Below the pieces are notes generated by a model that was not told the DNA's origin, searched no databases, and saw only the letters and a program-made list of their open reading frames with translations. From Acidovorax sp. sic0104 (lineage in GTDB: Bacteria; Pseudomonadota; Gammaproteobacteria; Burkholderiales; Burkholderiaceae_C), in the NCBI RefSeq assembly GCF_019219095.1, contig NZ_JAHUWH010000002.1, positions 310,001-374,000 of the forward strand: a stretch of 64,000 bases of DNA, in the 5' to 3' direction. Of this stretch, positions 9,480 to 19,736 are shown piece after piece. Every line of letters starts with the position of its first letter. Position 1 is the first letter of the stretch. The translations under genes were made by a program, and so were the position numbers.

Positions 9480-9839
9480 TTATTCAACAGGCTCACTGAC
9501 ACATTGCAGTGGGTGGCCCGCCTTGAGGGCGGCGTCAAGCACTTGTTCCACCTTGGTGGCTGCCACATCGCGGGAATACACGCCGCAGACGCCTTTGCCA
9601 TCAAGGTGGATCTTCAACATGATCTGGGTCGCTTGTTCGCGGTCCTTGCTGAAGAACTCCTGCAAGACCACGATGACAAACTCCATGGGGGTGTAGTCGT
9701 CATTGAGCATGACCACCTGATACATCTGGGGCGGCTGGGTCTTTTGTGTGCGTCTTTCGAGCACGACCGAACCGCCGTCATCCCGCGCTGGCCGTGTCAC
9801 GGGCGGCGCGGTGGGGGGTGAAGGTGGTTTTGTTGCCAT
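9480..9839 (-). CDS. clpS: ATP-dependent Clp protease adaptor ClpS
   Basis: A 119-residue adaptor that binds N-degron substrates and hands them to ClpA. The core reads [20 protein letters not shown], with the [10 protein letters not shown] signature and the acidic pocket residues that read the free amino terminus, then [19 protein letters not shown] near the C-terminus. The ATG at 9839 is preferred because the family begins with a short disordered Pro/Thr segment. An upstream ATG at 9932 would overlap dnaE and add 31 unrelated residues. The gene lies 57 bases upstream of clpA and 89 bases downstream of dnaE on the same strand. Confidence 0.95.
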   Translation of the reverse strand: MATKPPSPPTAPPVTRPARDDGGSVVLERRTQKTQPPQMYQVVMLNDDYTPMEFVIVVLQEFFSKDREQATQIMLKIHLDGKGVCGVYSRDVAATKVEQVLDAALKAGHPLQCVSEPVE

Positions 9840-9928
9840 GAAAATCATTCTAGCGATCCGCACGGCATGCTGCCGCGAGACAAATCTGGCGTTCATGCGG
9901 TTTTTTTCAAGCTCACACCGCAACCGGC

Positions 9929-12900
9929 TCACCCATGCTCATACACCACCGTCGCAGAGCCGCTACCCACCTGGGCCGTCCAGGCGGCCAGCGCGGCGTC
10001 GGTCGGGTAGAAACGCGCACTCTCCCCCAGTTGAAGTTCCGCGACGGCGGTGGTCCCATCCGAAGCGCAGCGCACGCCCATGCGCACCTTGAGGCCGTGC
10101 AGCACCTCGCCCTCGGCGATCTCCTCGCGGCGGGGCGGGAATTCACGCACCAGGCGCGGCACGTCGGGCCCCTTGTCGGCCACCTGCACATGCAGGTACT
10201 TGCCAAACCGGCAGCGCGCACCGGCCAGGTCCCAGACCTGCTGCACCTTCACGCGCAATCCACCGCTGAAATGGTCCATCTGCAGCTTGCCGACCATGAC
10301 GACGAACTCGTCTTCCTTGAGCTGGTTGCGATAGGTGTTGAGCAACGCCTCGTCGGCGGACGCCTCGATCACTCCCGACTTGTCGTCGAGCTTGAAAAGC
10401 CCCAGCTTGCCTCGCTGGCCGTTGATGACGCGGAAGTCAGTGATGATGCCAGCCAGCACCTGCGGCTCTCGGCTGTCGAGCAGCTCGTCGATCGACGTGC
10501 GCACGAACCGGCGCACCTCGGTGGCGACCTCGTCGAAAAGGTGGCCTGAGAGGTAGAAGCCCACCGCCGTCTTCTCCAGGGTCAACCGCTCCTTGATGCC
10601 CCAGGGCAGCGCGTCCACCAGTTCGGGCTCCTGCGTGCTGGAACCGTGGGCGTCGTCGCCCATCATGTCGAAAAGCCCCCCCTGGTTGACGTTGGCGAGC
10701 GTGGCGGCCGCAAATTCGAAGGCCCGGTCGATGGATGCCACCAGTGCCGCGCGGTTCATGTTGATCGCATCAAAGGCGCCGGCCTTGATCAACGCCTCCA
10801 CCGTACGCTTGTTCATGCGCGCCTTGTCCACGCGCAGGCAGAAGTCGAACAGGCTCTTGAAAGGCCCCGTCGTGGATCCGTTGGGTCCCTCGCCCCGACC
10901 TTCGCGGGCGGCCACGATGGCCTCGATGGCCTGCTGGCCCGTGCCCTTCACGGCGCCCAGGCCGTAGCGGATGATCTTGTCGGTCACGGGCTCGAAACGG
11001 TACTTGCCACGGTTGACGTCCGGCGGCTCGAAAGTCATGCCGAAGTGTTTGACCGCGTCTTCAAACAGCACCTTGAGCTTGTCGGTGTCGTCCATTTCGA
11101 CGGTCATGTTGGCGCAGAAGAACTCAGCCGTGAAGTGCACCTTGAGCCAACCCGTGTGGTAGGCCAGCAGTGAGTACGCGGCAGCGTGCGACTTGTTGAA
11201 GCCGTAGCCCGCGAACTTCTCCATCAGGTCGAACACCTCGTCGGCCTTCGCCTGATCGATGCCATGGGTCGCGAGGGCGCCGGCGCGGAACTTCTCGCGA
11301 TGCTCGGCCATTTCCTCGGCCTTCTTCTTGCCCATGGCGCGGCGCAGCAGGTCGGCGCCACCCAGGCTGTATCCGCCCAGGATCTGCGCGGTCTGCATCA
11401 CCTGCTCCTGGTAGACCATGATCCCGTACGTTTCGCTGAGCATGTCGGCGACGGCTGGGTGCGGGTACTCCACCACCTCCTTGCCATGCTTGCGGTTCAC
11501 GAAGCTGGGAATCAGGTCCATGGGACCCGGGCGGTACAGTGCGTTCAGCGCGATCAGGTCTTCCAGGCGGCTCGGCTTGGCCTCCTTCAGCATGCCCTGC
11601 ATACCGCGGCTTTCAAACTGGAACACGGCCTCGGTCTTGCCTTCGGAGAACAGCCGGTAGGTCGGCCCGTCGTCAAGCGGAATGTTCTCGAACGCGAAGT
11701 TCTCCTGGCCTTTGTGGCGCTTCATGATGAACTCGCGTGCGATCTCCAGGATGGTGAGCGTGGCAAGCCCCAGGAAGTCGAATTTCACAAGGCCAATGGC
11801 CTCCACGTCGTCCTTGTCGTACTGGCTCACGGCAGACTCGCTGCCAGGCTGCTGATACAGGGGGCAGAAGTCTGTCAGCTTGCCCGGGGCGATCAGCACG
11901 CCCCCGGCATGCATGCCGATGTTGCGGGTCATGCCCTCGAGTTTTTGCGCCATCTCGATGACGGTCTTGACGTCTTCTTCCTTGCGCACGCGCTCGTACA
12001 GCGTGGGCTCCAGTTCCAGCGCGTAGTTGTTCTTGTCGCCCTCTTTCTTCACCTCGGGGGGGTACGCCAGGGTATAGGACATGCCGGGCTTTCCCGGTAC
12101 CAGCTTGGAGATGCCGTCGCAGAACGTGTAGCTCATGTCCATCACGCGGCCCACGTCCCGGATCGCCGCCTTCGCAGCCATGGTGCCGAAGGTGGCGATC
12201 TGGCTCACGGCGTTCTTGCCGTACTTGTCCTTGACGTAGTCGATCACGCGGTCGCGATTGGACTGGCAAAAGTCGATGTCGAAGTCGGGCATGGATACCC
12301 GCTCGGGGTTCAGGAACCGCTCGAAAAGCAAGTTGTATTCAAGCGGGTCCAGATCCGTGATCTTGAGCGCATAGGCCACGAGCGAGCCGGCACCCGAGCC
12401 CCGCCCCGGCCCCACAGGGCAGCCGTTGGCCTTGGCCCACTGGATGAAGTCCCCCACGATGAGGAAGTAGCCCGGAAAGCCCATCTTGAGGATGGTGCCC
12501 AGCTCGAACTCCAGGCGCTCCACATAACGTGGCCGCTCCTTGTCGCGCTTGGCCTCGTCGGGGAAGAGGTGCTTCAAGCGCGCTTCCAGCCCCTCGAACG
12601 ACGCAAACCGGAAGTACTCGTCGGCCGGCATGCCGTTGGGCGTCGGAAAATCGGGCAATTGCGGCTTGCCCAGCACCAGCGTCAGGTTGCAACGCTTGGC
12701 CACTTCCAGGGTGTTGGTGATGGCCGTGGGCACGTCGGCGAACAGGGCCTGCATCTCTGCGCTGGACTTGAAATACTGCTCGCGCGTGAACTTGCGCACC
12801 CGGCGCTGGTTGGCCAGGATCTCGCCTTCGGCGATGCAGATGCGCGCTTCATGGGCCTCGTAGTCGTCGGCCGTCGCGAACTGGACCGGGTGCGTGGCCA

Positions 12901-13471
12901 CCACGGGCAGGTTCAAGCGCGCGGCCAATTGCACGGCGGCGATCACATGGGCTTCATCGTCCGCACGGCCGGCCCGCTGGATCTCCATGTAAAAGCGGTG
13001 AGGAAAGATGCCCGCCAGCTCCAGCGCCACATTGGAGGCCCCGGCGTCGTCCCCCTTCATCAGCGCCTGGCCCACCGGCCCGGCCTGCGCCCCGGCCAGC
13101 GCAATCAGGCCCTCGCCCAGTTCGCGCAGCCAGTCCCAGGTGCACACGGGCACGTTCTTGACGATGTTGCGCGTCCAGGCACGGGCCAGCAGTTCGCACA
13201 GATTCAGATAGCCCTGCTTGTTCTGCACCAGCAGCACGATGCGCGCCGGAGGGCCGGACTCGGCGGCGACATTGACTTCGGCCCCGATCAGCGGCTTGAC
13301 GCCCTTGCCCCGCGCTTCCTTGTAGAACTTGATGGCGCCAAAAAGGTTGTTGAGGTCGGTGATGGCCAGTGCGGGTTGGCCGTCCTTGGCGGCGGCCTTG
13401 GCCACCTCATCGATTCGGTTGGTGCCGTCAACGACGGAAAACTCGGTGTGCAGGCGCAGGTGAACAAACAT
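9929..13471 (-). CDS. dnaE: DNA polymerase III subunit alpha
   Basis: The catalytic subunit of the replicative polymerase, 1180 residues. The N-terminal PHP domain begins [15 protein letters not shown]. The C-family polymerase domain includes [16 protein letters not shown] and the metal-binding aspartates in PDFDIDFCQ. Other conserved blocks are [13 protein letters not shown] and [17 protein letters not shown]; a tandem HhH region and an OB fold ([10 protein letters not shown]) follow towards the C-terminus. The ATG at 13471 is chosen because the PHP domain begins at its second residue; ten further residues upstream are possible but not conserved. dnaE is divergent from bamD across about 190 bases. 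Confidence 0.97.
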   Translation of the reverse strand: MFVHLRLHTEFSVVDGTNRIDEVAKAAAKDGQPALAITDLNNLFGAIKFYKEARGKGVKPLIGAEVNVAAESGPPARIVLLVQNKQGYLNLCELLARAWTRNIVKNVPVCTWDWLRELGEGLIALAGAQAGPVGQALMKGDDAGASNVALELAGIFPHRFYMEIQRAGRADDEAHVIAAVQLAARLNLPVVATHPVQFATADDYEAHEARICIAEGEILANQRRVRKFTREQYFKSSAEMQALFADVPTAITNTLEVAKRCNLTLVLGKPQLPDFPTPNGMPADEYFRFASFEGLEARLKHLFPDEAKRDKERPRYVERLEFELGTILKMGFPGYFLIVGDFIQWAKANGCPVGPGRGSGAGSLVAYALKITDLDPLEYNLLFERFLNPERVSMPDFDIDFCQSNRDRVIDYVKDKYGKNAVSQIATFGTMAAKAAIRDVGRVMDMSYTFCDGISKLVPGKPGMSYTLAYPPEVKKEGDKNNYALELEPTLYERVRKEEDVKTVIEMAQKLEGMTRNIGMHAGGVLIAPGKLTDFCPLYQQPGSESAVSQYDKDDVEAIGLVKFDFLGLATLTILEIAREFIMKRHKGQENFAFENIPLDDGPTYRLFSEGKTEAVFQFESRGMQGMLKEAKPSRLEDLIALNALYRPGPMDLIPSFVNRKHGKEVVEYPHPAVADMLSETYGIMVYQEQVMQTAQILGGYSLGGADLLRRAMGKKKAEEMAEHREKFRAGALATHGIDQAKADEVFDLMEKFAGYGFNKSHAAAYSLLAYHTGWLKVHFTAEFFCANMTVEMDDTDKLKVLFEDAVKHFGMTFEPPDVNRGKYRFEPVTDKIIRYGLGAVKGTGQQAIEAIVAAREGRGEGPNGSTTGPFKSLFDFCLRVDKARMNKRTVEALIKAGAFDAINMNRAALVASIDRAFEFAAATLANVNQGGLFDMMGDDAHGSSTQEPELVDALPWGIKERLTLEKTAVGFYLSGHLFDEVATEVRRFVRTSIDELLDSREPQVLAGIITDFRVINGQRGKLGLFKLDDKSGVIEASADEALLNTYRNQLKEDEFVVMVGKLQMDHFSGGLRVKVQQVWDLAGARCRFGKYLHVQVADKGPDVPRLVREFPPRREEIAEGEVLHGLKVRMGVRCASDGTTAVAELQLGESARFYPTDAALAAWTAQVGSGSATVVYEHG

Positions 13472-13662
13472 AGGGGAGCATTGTAAAAAGTCCGGCGTCA
13501 CGCACGGCAGAAATCACAAGGTCTGCGCCCGTCCTGTGGCCACGCTGCGACCAGTACAATGCTTTTTTGCCGCCCGGGCCACAGGCGGCCCTTGTGCAAC
13601 AGCGGCCCGCGCTGTAGCCGACGATGCACATTTTGTTTCTATTTTGCTGAAAGCTTCTTTCG

Positions 13663-14460
13663 ATGCTGCGTGCTCCACTGCCCCTTGTCTCCGCCTTGCT
13701 GGTCGCTGGTCTGCTGGCAGCCTGCTCCACCACTACCGATGACAAGACGGCAGGATGGAGCCCCAACCGCATCCACTCGGAGGCCAAGGACGAACTGAAC
13801 AGCGGCGCCTACGACAAGGCGATCCCGCTGCTTGAAAAGCTCGAAGGCCGGGCTGCCGGCACGCCTCTGGCGCAGCAGGCCCAGCTGGACAAGGCCTACG
13901 CCCATTTCAAGGCCGGCGAAAAGGCCCAGGCCATCGCCACTCTGGACCGCTTCATGAAGTTGCACCCGGCCAGCCCCGCGCTCGACTACGCGCTGTATCT
14001 GAAGGGCCTGGTCAACTTCAACGACAACCTGGGACTGTTCTCGTTCATCTCACGCCAGGACCTGTCGGAGCGGGACCAGAAGGCCGCCAAGGACTCCTTC
14101 GAGTCGTTCAGCGAGCTGGCCACGCGCTTTCCGGACTCGCGCTATGCGCAGGATGCCCGCCAGCGCATGACCTACATCGTGAATTCGCTGGCCCAGTATG
14201 AAGTGCATGTGGCGCGCTATTACTTCGAGCGAGGCGCTTACGTGGCGGCCATCAGCCGGGCGCAGGTCGCGCTGGCCGACTACCAGGGCGTGCCCGCGCT
14301 GGAAGAGGCTCTGTACATCCTGATCCAGTCTTATGACGCGCTGGGCATGACCCAGTTGCGCGACGATGCGCGCCGCGTGATGGACAGCTCCTACCCCCAG
14401 AGCGCTTACCTGCGCGGCGAGGTCAAGGGGACGTCGAACCCCTGGTGGAAGTTCTGGTAA
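13663..14460 (+). CDS. bamD: Outer membrane protein assembly factor BamD
   Basis: A 265-residue lipoprotein subunit of the BAM complex, which folds beta-barrel proteins into the outer membrane. It has a signal peptide with lipobox LLAACS (Cys about residue 21). TPR-like helices then run through the whole protein, with the family motifs NSGAYDKAIPLLEKLE, FMKLHPASPALDYALYLKGL, RFPDSRYAQDARQRM and VARYYFERGAYVAAI. The end KGTSNPWWKFW is typical of betaproteobacterial BamD. It converges on the helicase gene, and the two 3' ends overlap by 38 bases. Confidence 0.96.
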   Translation: MLRAPLPLVSALLVAGLLAACSTTTDDKTAGWSPNRIHSEAKDELNSGAYDKAIPLLEKLEGRAAGTPLAQQAQLDKAYAHFKAGEKAQAIATLDRFMKLHPASPALDYALYLKGLVNFNDNLGLFSFISRQDLSERDQKAAKDSFESFSELATRFPDSRYAQDARQRMTYIVNSLAQYEVHVARYYFERGAYVAAISRAQVALADYQGVPALEEALYILIQSYDALGMTQLRDDARRVMDSSYPQSAYLRGEVKGTSNPWWKFW

Positions 14461-16474
14461 GCGCCTGCAGCGCCTCATTGAACTCCTGATCGGAGGCCAG
14501 GCGCCGCATGGGCGGAAGCGCAGCCAGCAGGCGCTTGCCATAGCCCATGGTCACCAGCCGCGTGTCGCCCACCACCAGGATGCCCCTGTCGGTTTCACGC
14601 CGGATCAGTCGCCCAGCACCTTGCTTGAGGGCCACCGCCGCCTCTGGCAGCGCATAGGCCTTGAAAGCCTTTCCGCCCGACCTTTCGATGCGCTGCGTGC
14701 GCGCCTCCACCAGGGGATCACCGGGCGGGGGAAACGGGAGCTTGTCGATCACGACGAGCTCAAGCGCATCGCCCGGCACATCGAACCCCTCCCAGAACGT
14801 GGCTGACGCCACCAGAATGCAGCCTGGCTGGCCGTGGTCGGAGCCTTCCCGAAACCGCTCCATCAGTCGCCGCTTTGGCCAGTCGCCTTGCACCAGCACC
14901 TCCAGCTCCCCCATGGCGCCCCATCTGGCCTTGAGCGCGTCGCCCACGGCGCGCAGCGCCTTGAGCGTAGTGGTGAGGACCAGCGTACGGCCGCCCAGCA
15001 CCGCCGCAGCATCGCCCACCCATTGGGCCAGGGCCCCGCTGTGGGCCGGATCCGCCGGGGATGGAAGATGCCGCGGCACGTACAGGGCCGCCTGCGACGC
15101 GTAATCGAAGGGGCTGGCCACCCGCAGGATGCTTGCATCCTGGAGACCGGCTCGTTCTGTGAACCAGGTCAGTGCATCGTCATCGCCCAACGTGGCAGAG
15201 GTGAATATCCAGGCCCGGCCTGGGCCAGCCTCCGCGGCCTCCAGCGGCCAGCCATCGGCGTCAGACACCTCCTTGGGAGCTGCCAACACGCGTGTGCGCA
15301 TGGCATCGGCAATGTCCAGCGGCGACTCGATCAAGCGCAGCTGCGCTCCCGCGTCCAGCCATCGCACGGCCTCGGGCTGGGCAGGCCCGCTGAACCGCGC
15401 AATGCGCGCCAGCAGGTCCGAGCAGCGCTCGTACAGGCGCACGAAGTCGGGCGCGATCTCGCTCACTGTGTCCAGCGCTTCCTGTGCATCGGCGCATGCC
15501 TGTGCTACCCGGTGCAGGGCCGTGGTCCATGGCGCCTGCGGCACGCCCTCGGGCGCTTCGTCCGTCCAGCGCAGTCTGCTTGTGCCGTGCTGCTGGCCTG
15601 CCAGCAGCAGCAGGTCGCGCACAGACCGGTCAACACCGCCCGTCAGGCTCTGCCAGTCGGCCAGGCCGCGCGCGTGCTGCAGGCCAGCTGCAAGCACATC
15701 CCGGCCGAAGTCCACCAGTTGACCGGAAGAAAGCTGCATCCCCAGAAACTGCACACCCGTCTCGTTGATCTGGTGGGCTTCGTCGAAGACGACGACGCGC
15801 ACGGACGGCAGCAGCTCCGCCATGCCCGATTCGCGCACCGCCACATCGGCAAAGAACAAGTGGTGATTGATGACCACGATATCTGCAGCCAAAGCCTCCC
15901 GGCGCGCCAGGTGCACGTGGCACTCCCGAAACCGGGGACACTGTGAGCCGAGGCAATTTTCGCGCGTGGATGTGACCAGGGGTATCACGGGCGAACGCTC
16001 GTCAAGGCCGGTGAGTTCAGCCAGGTCGCCCGAACGGGTGTTGCGGGACCAGTCCTCCACTTTGGCCAGCACGCGGGCCACGCCGCGGTCCTGTCCCAAG
16101 GCCTCGTGGCGTGCACGCTCAAGACGGTACAGGCACAGGTAGCTCGCCCGTCCCTTGAGCAGCGCCATGCGCAAGGGCAGTCCAAGGGTCTGGGCAAGCA
16201 GCGGAAGATCCCGAGCGAAAAGCTGGTCCTGCAGCGCCTTGGTTGCCGTGGACAGCAGCACCCTCTCGCCGCTGAGGAGTGCGGGCACCAGGTACGCGAA
16301 AGTCTTGCCCACGCCAGTGCCAGCCTCAACCACCAGGGAGCCGCCCTGCTCCATGGTCCGCGCAACAGCAACGGCCATGCGGGTCTGCCCTTCGCGCGGC
16401 TGAAAGTGCGGGTCTGCGCGCGCCAGCACCCCATCGGCGGCGAACACCTCCGGCACCATGTCGGCCCAGGCCAT
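14423..16474 (-). CDS. ATP-dependent DNA helicase, DinG/YoaA (XPD-like) family
   Basis: A superfamily 2 5'-3' DNA helicase of the iron-sulphur XPD-like type, probably acting in repair or resolution of unusual structures. From the ATG at 16474 it has about 683 residues. A Q-motif-like REGQTRMA comes first, then Walker A EAGTGVGKTFAYLVPALL. Four Cys in the ENCLGSQCPRFRECHV region form the Fe-S binding element, followed by Walker B DEAH and motif VI in GAGRLIRRETDRG. The open frame runs another 145 codons upstream, but that part overlaps the opposite-strand phosphatase gene and has no family character. ATG 16474 or 16459 is the likely start. It could be called DinG or YoaA. Confidence 0.9.
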   Translation of the reverse strand: MAWADMVPEVFAADGVLARADPHFQPREGQTRMAVAVARTMEQGGSLVVEAGTGVGKTFAYLVPALLSGERVLLSTATKALQDQLFARDLPLLAQTLGLPLRMALLKGRASYLCLYRLERARHEALGQDRGVARVLAKVEDWSRNTRSGDLAELTGLDERSPVIPLVTSTRENCLGSQCPRFRECHVHLARREALAADIVVINHHLFFADVAVRESGMAELLPSVRVVVFDEAHQINETGVQFLGMQLSSGQLVDFGRDVLAAGLQHARGLADWQSLTGGVDRSVRDLLLLAGQQHGTSRLRWTDEAPEGVPQAPWTTALHRVAQACADAQEALDTVSEIAPDFVRLYERCSDLLARIARFSGPAQPEAVRWLDAGAQLRLIESPLDIADAMRTRVLAAPKEVSDADGWPLEAAEAGPGRAWIFTSATLGDDDALTWFTERAGLQDASILRVASPFDYASQAALYVPRHLPSPADPAHSGALAQWVGDAAAVLGGRTLVLTTTLKALRAVGDALKARWGAMGELEVLVQGDWPKRRLMERFREGSDHGQPGCILVASATFWEGFDVPGDALELVVIDKLPFPPPGDPLVEARTQRIERSGGKAFKAYALPEAAVALKQGAGRLIRRETDRGILVVGDTRLVTMGYGKRLLAALPPMRRLASDQEFNEALQALTRTSTRGSTSP

Positions 16475-16733
16475 CAGCAGCAGCCCCGGCTGTGAAATCC
16501 GCACGATGGGGTGGGAGCTGGAGCAGGTGCGCGGTCGGCAATCGATCGCAGGCCCGTCGGACGGCAGCCCGTGCAGGCTTGACCGGCGCGTTGCCGTTGG
16601 AGCGTGGTGAACAAGGGGGGATTCAAGGCAAAGACGCCATGGCATGGCAAAAACGCCACAGGCAGGCCGATAATAAGCGTTTGGCAGCCCCTTCACGATG
16701 GCCGTTCTCACACGCGCCTCCACAATCCACAGC

Positions 16734-17540
16734 ATGACCAAAGCGTTTCGCCTCATCGCGTCCACCGGTATCCACAAAGGAGATCGGGAGTACCAGCAAG
16801 ACCAGGTGGCCTTGATCTCACACGAGCGGCACAACGGCTGCGTGCTGGGCGTCATCGCCGACGGCATGGGCGGCCGCAGTGGCGGCCGCAAGGCGTCCGA
16901 CCAGGTCATGATGACCGCGCGCCAGCTGTTCGAGCGTTATTCGCCCGACACCGATGACCCGGTGGCCATGCTCAAGAGCATGGTGGAGGAAGCCCACATC
17001 GTCATCCGCCTCACCGCCATCGCGGCCGAGCAGGAGCCGCACAGCACCATTGCGGCCTTCCTCATCAACCCACGTGGAGACTGCCACTGGGTGCATGCAG
17101 GCGACTCGCGTATCTACCACTTCCAGGGCGCGCGCATGGTGTTCCGTACCAGCGACCACTCCTATGTGCAGGCGCTGGTGGACCGAGGCGAGCTCACCGA
17201 AGCCGAGGCCAACAACCACCCTCACTCGAACATACTCGTGGGTTGCCTGGGCACCGAAAGCGATCCCCCCATCACCACCCACGTCATCCCGCAGTTGCAG
17301 CCGGGCGATGTCCTCATGGCGTGCAGTGACGGCGTGTGGCACTACTTCTCGCCCACCGAACTGGGATCGGTGGTCGACTCCCTGTCACCCCGCGAAGCCA
17401 CTGAATTCCTGATCGAGAAAGCCCGCTCGCGCGCACGGGGGGGCGGTGACAACCTGTCGCTGGTGATCGTGAAGATCGAGCCGCTGGTGGAAGAAAAGAA
17501 AGTCGCCCGCCTCGTGCCATTGGACGCAGGCCGCCCCTGA
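16734..17540 (+). CDS. PP2C-family serine/threonine protein phosphatase
   Basis: A 268-residue PPM/PP2C metal-dependent phosphatase. The motifs are in order: KGDREYQQDQVAL (an RxxNQD-type opening), VIADGMGGRSGG with the metal-binding Asp, HAGDSRIYHFQ, LMACSDGVWHYFS, and GGGDNLSLVIVKI. The N-terminal ATG at 16734 is preferred over one 36 bases upstream because the domain begins immediately. It is divergent from the DinG-like helicase. No partner kinase is encoded nearby, so the substrate is unknown. Confidence 0.9.
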   Translation: MTKAFRLIASTGIHKGDREYQQDQVALISHERHNGCVLGVIADGMGGRSGGRKASDQVMMTARQLFERYSPDTDDPVAMLKSMVEEAHIVIRLTAIAAEQEPHSTIAAFLINPRGDCHWVHAGDSRIYHFQGARMVFRTSDHSYVQALVDRGELTEAEANNHPHSNILVGCLGTESDPPITTHVIPQLQPGDVLMACSDGVWHYFSPTELGSVVDSLSPREATEFLIEKARSRARGGGDNLSLVIVKIEPLVEEKKVARLVPLDAGRP

Positions 17541-17780
17541 ACGTTTGCCGGCAGCCCCGGGCTTCATGCCCTCAGGGTTGAGCCCAACGGTACGGTGTCT
17601 GCAACCGCTGCGCGAGCGCGATGCACACACAGATCGCGGGCGCGCATGCATCGCAACAAGCCATGCGCCGGGCAACGCGGGCATTCACCCGGTGCCCTGA
17701 ACCCACGGCGTTCGCCATTGCGAAGGTTGGCTGCGGTGGCTATGCCGCGCATTGCGCTCGAAGGGGCCAACCCTCAAGAC

Positions 17781-18554
17781 CTATCGGGCTGGAGCCGATG
17801 CGGCCGGCGCGGGAGGTGCGGGCAGAGGCGCGGCAGGCTTGCGCCCTTGTGCGGCGGCGTCGGCCTGCGCTTTTTCAACCCTGGCCCGGCGTTCCTGGGC
17901 TGCCTGGAGTGTCTCGGCATGGCGGGTGCGGGCCTGCGACGCACGTTCGGCGCCTTCTGCAGCGCGGCCTGCCTGCTCCTGGGTCTGCTTTTCGACCCTG
18001 CTGCGCTGCTGCTGCGCCCGCAGCTGCGCATCATGGTCGCGTTGTGCTTTGGTGGCCTGCGGGTCCGGCGCGGGGCTGCGGAGCACGGCACCGGGGCCGC
18101 CACGCACCGTCGCGTCTGGCTGCGCCGGGCGTTGCTTGTCCTCGATGGACCTCAGCCGGTCTGCGGCCTTTTCCTTGCGTTCGGCGTCATTGAGTTCGAC
18201 CTCCTGCGCGCGCAGCCGTGTTTCCGCATCACGGGCCCGGGCGCGCAGCGGCCTCAGGCAATCCTCTACGGCGAACTGCTTGTAGCACTGCGCTTCCTCG
18301 TGCAGGCGCTGGGCCTTGACCGCGTCACGCTCATGGCGGATGCGCTCGTGCTCCGCCCTGCGCTGGGCTGCGGTGGCGGCGCGGGCGCTGCGCTCCCGGG
18401 ATTCCGCCGCAGAGTCAAAAGCAGCAGCCGGAGAATCAGATGCCAGCTGGACCCGCGCTGGCTGTGACGCCGTGGAGGTCGCTTGCGCCCACGCACCGGC
18501 ACCCGGCACGCCGCCCAGCACCAGGATGAGGGAAAGGAACACGCGTTGCTTCAT
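17781..18554 (-). CDS. Exported coiled-coil protein of unknown function
   Basis: A 257-residue protein with an N-terminal signal peptide (MKQRVFLSLILVLGGVPG, cut near GAWAQA). Long Glu/Arg/Ala/Gln-rich stretches follow that should form coiled coil (about residues 45-235). The C-terminal tail is rich in Ala and Pro. Two cysteines in QCYKQFAVEDCL (about 95-105) could form a periplasmic disulphide. Its ATG shares the sequence ATGA with the zapE stop codon, so the two are translationally coupled. The family is not recognised. Position behind a divisome ATPase suggests, but does not show, an envelope or division role. Confidence 0.75.
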   Translation of the reverse strand: MKQRVFLSLILVLGGVPGAGAWAQATSTASQPARVQLASDSPAAAFDSAAESRERSARAATAAQRRAEHERIRHERDAVKAQRLHEEAQCYKQFAVEDCLRPLRARARDAETRLRAQEVELNDAERKEKAADRLRSIEDKQRPAQPDATVRGGPGAVLRSPAPDPQATKAQRDHDAQLRAQQQRSRVEKQTQEQAGRAAEGAERASQARTRHAETLQAAQERRARVEKAQADAAAQGRKPAAPLPAPPAPAASAPAR

Positions 18555-19648
18555 GTCAGCCCCGTATCCACGTTGCGGCGCTCCAGCGCCAGGAATTCCT
18601 TGGACTGCATTTCGTTGAGCCGCGACACGGTGCGCGGAAACTCGTGCGCCAAAGGCCCTTCGGTGTACAGCTGCTCGGGCGGCACCGCCGCCGACATGAT
18701 GAGCTTCACACGCCGGTCGTACAGCACGTCCACCAGCCAGGTGAACCGCCGTGCAGGCGATGCCATGCTCACCGGCATGTACGGCACGTCGGAGAGCAAC
18801 ACGGTGTGGAACTGCGTGGCGATCTCCAGGTAGTCGTTCTGCGAACGGGGGCCGCCGCAAAGCGTCTTGAAGTCGAACCACACCACGCCGCCAGCCTTGC
18901 GCCGCGCACGGATCTCGCGTTGCTCGATGTGCAGCACCGGGTCTTCGTCGCGCACTTCGGCCAGCTGCTCAAAGGCTTGCCGCATCTCGGCGTCGGCCTC
19001 GGCGCCCAATGGCGTATGGTAGAGCTTCACATGTTCCATCGTGCGGCGCCGGTAGTCGGTGCCGTTGTCGACGTTGACCACTTCCAGCTTCTCATTGAGC
19101 AGCGCGATCGCCGGCAGAATGCGGTCGCGGTGCAGGCCGCCAGGGTACAGCTCGTCCGGCATGAAATTGGACGTGGTCACAAAGCCCACACCGTTGTCGA
19201 ACAGCGCCACCAGCAAGCGGTGCAGGATCATCGCGTCGGTGATGTCCGCCACGTGGAACTCATCAAAGCAGATGAGCTTGTAGCGCTTGGCAATCCGCTC
19301 GCCCAGCACGTCCAGCGGATTTTGCGTGCCTTGCAGCGCGACCAGTTCGCGGTGCACTTCGCGCATGAATTCGTGGAAATGAAGGCGCACCTTGCGCTTG
19401 AGCGGCACGGCGTTGAAGAAGCATTCCATGAGGAAGCTCTTGCCCCGCCCCACCCCGCCGTACATGTACACGCCACGCGGAATGTCGGGCCGGTTGATCA
19501 GCTTCTTGAGCGCATTGGAGCGCTGCGCCTTGTAGGCAGCCCACTCGTCGGCGCAGCGCTGCAGCGCGTCCACGGCCCGCAGTTGGGCCGGGTCGCTTTG
19601 GTAGCCTTTGGCGGCCAGCTCGGCCAGATAAGCCTGTTTGACTGTCAC
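18551..19648 (-). CDS. zapE: Cell division protein ZapE / AFG1-family ATPase
   Basis: A 365-residue P-loop ATPase related to yeast AFG1. In E. coli ZapE acts at the Z-ring under low oxygen and stress. Walker A is GGVGRGKSFLMECFF (about residue 66), Walker B is LICFDEFHVADITDA, followed by sensor-type TTSNFMPDELYPGGL. Length matches the family. The gene lies 88 bases downstream of lpdA on the same strand, separated from it by a copy of the dispersed repeat, and overlaps the next gene by 4 bases (ATGA). Confidence 0.95.
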   Translation of the reverse strand: MTVKQAYLAELAAKGYQSDPAQLRAVDALQRCADEWAAYKAQRSNALKKLINRPDIPRGVYMYGGVGRGKSFLMECFFNAVPLKRKVRLHFHEFMREVHRELVALQGTQNPLDVLGERIAKRYKLICFDEFHVADITDAMILHRLLVALFDNGVGFVTTSNFMPDELYPGGLHRDRILPAIALLNEKLEVVNVDNGTDYRRRTMEHVKLYHTPLGAEADAEMRQAFEQLAEVRDEDPVLHIEQREIRARRKAGGVVWFDFKTLCGGPRSQNDYLEIATQFHTVLLSDVPYMPVSMASPARRFTWLVDVLYDRRVKLIMSAAVPPEQLYTEGPLAHEFPRTVSRLNEMQSKEFLALERRNVDTGLT

Positions 19649-19675
19649 GGGATGGGCACTCTTCCTTCCGATACT

Positions 19676-19735
19676 ATGAATTCAATAGCTGCCAGCGCTT
19701 GACCACCAAGCGCTGGAGCCCTTTTTCATTCAAAT
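19676..19735. repeat. Dispersed hairpin repeat, copy 2
   Basis: The best-formed hairpin of the family: CCAGCGCTTG (19692-19701), 5-base loop, CAAGCGCTGG (19707-19716). The tail TTCAATAGCT lies to one side and CTTTTTCATTCAAAT to the other. It lies between lpdA and zapE and runs up to the lpdA stop codon. Confidence 0.8.
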
Positions 19736-19736
19736 A

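Noticed and set aside
16475..16909. Long N-terminal extension of the helicase frame
   Set aside because: It overlaps the opposite-strand phosphatase start and has no helicase motif; the conserved sequence starts at 16474 or 16459.
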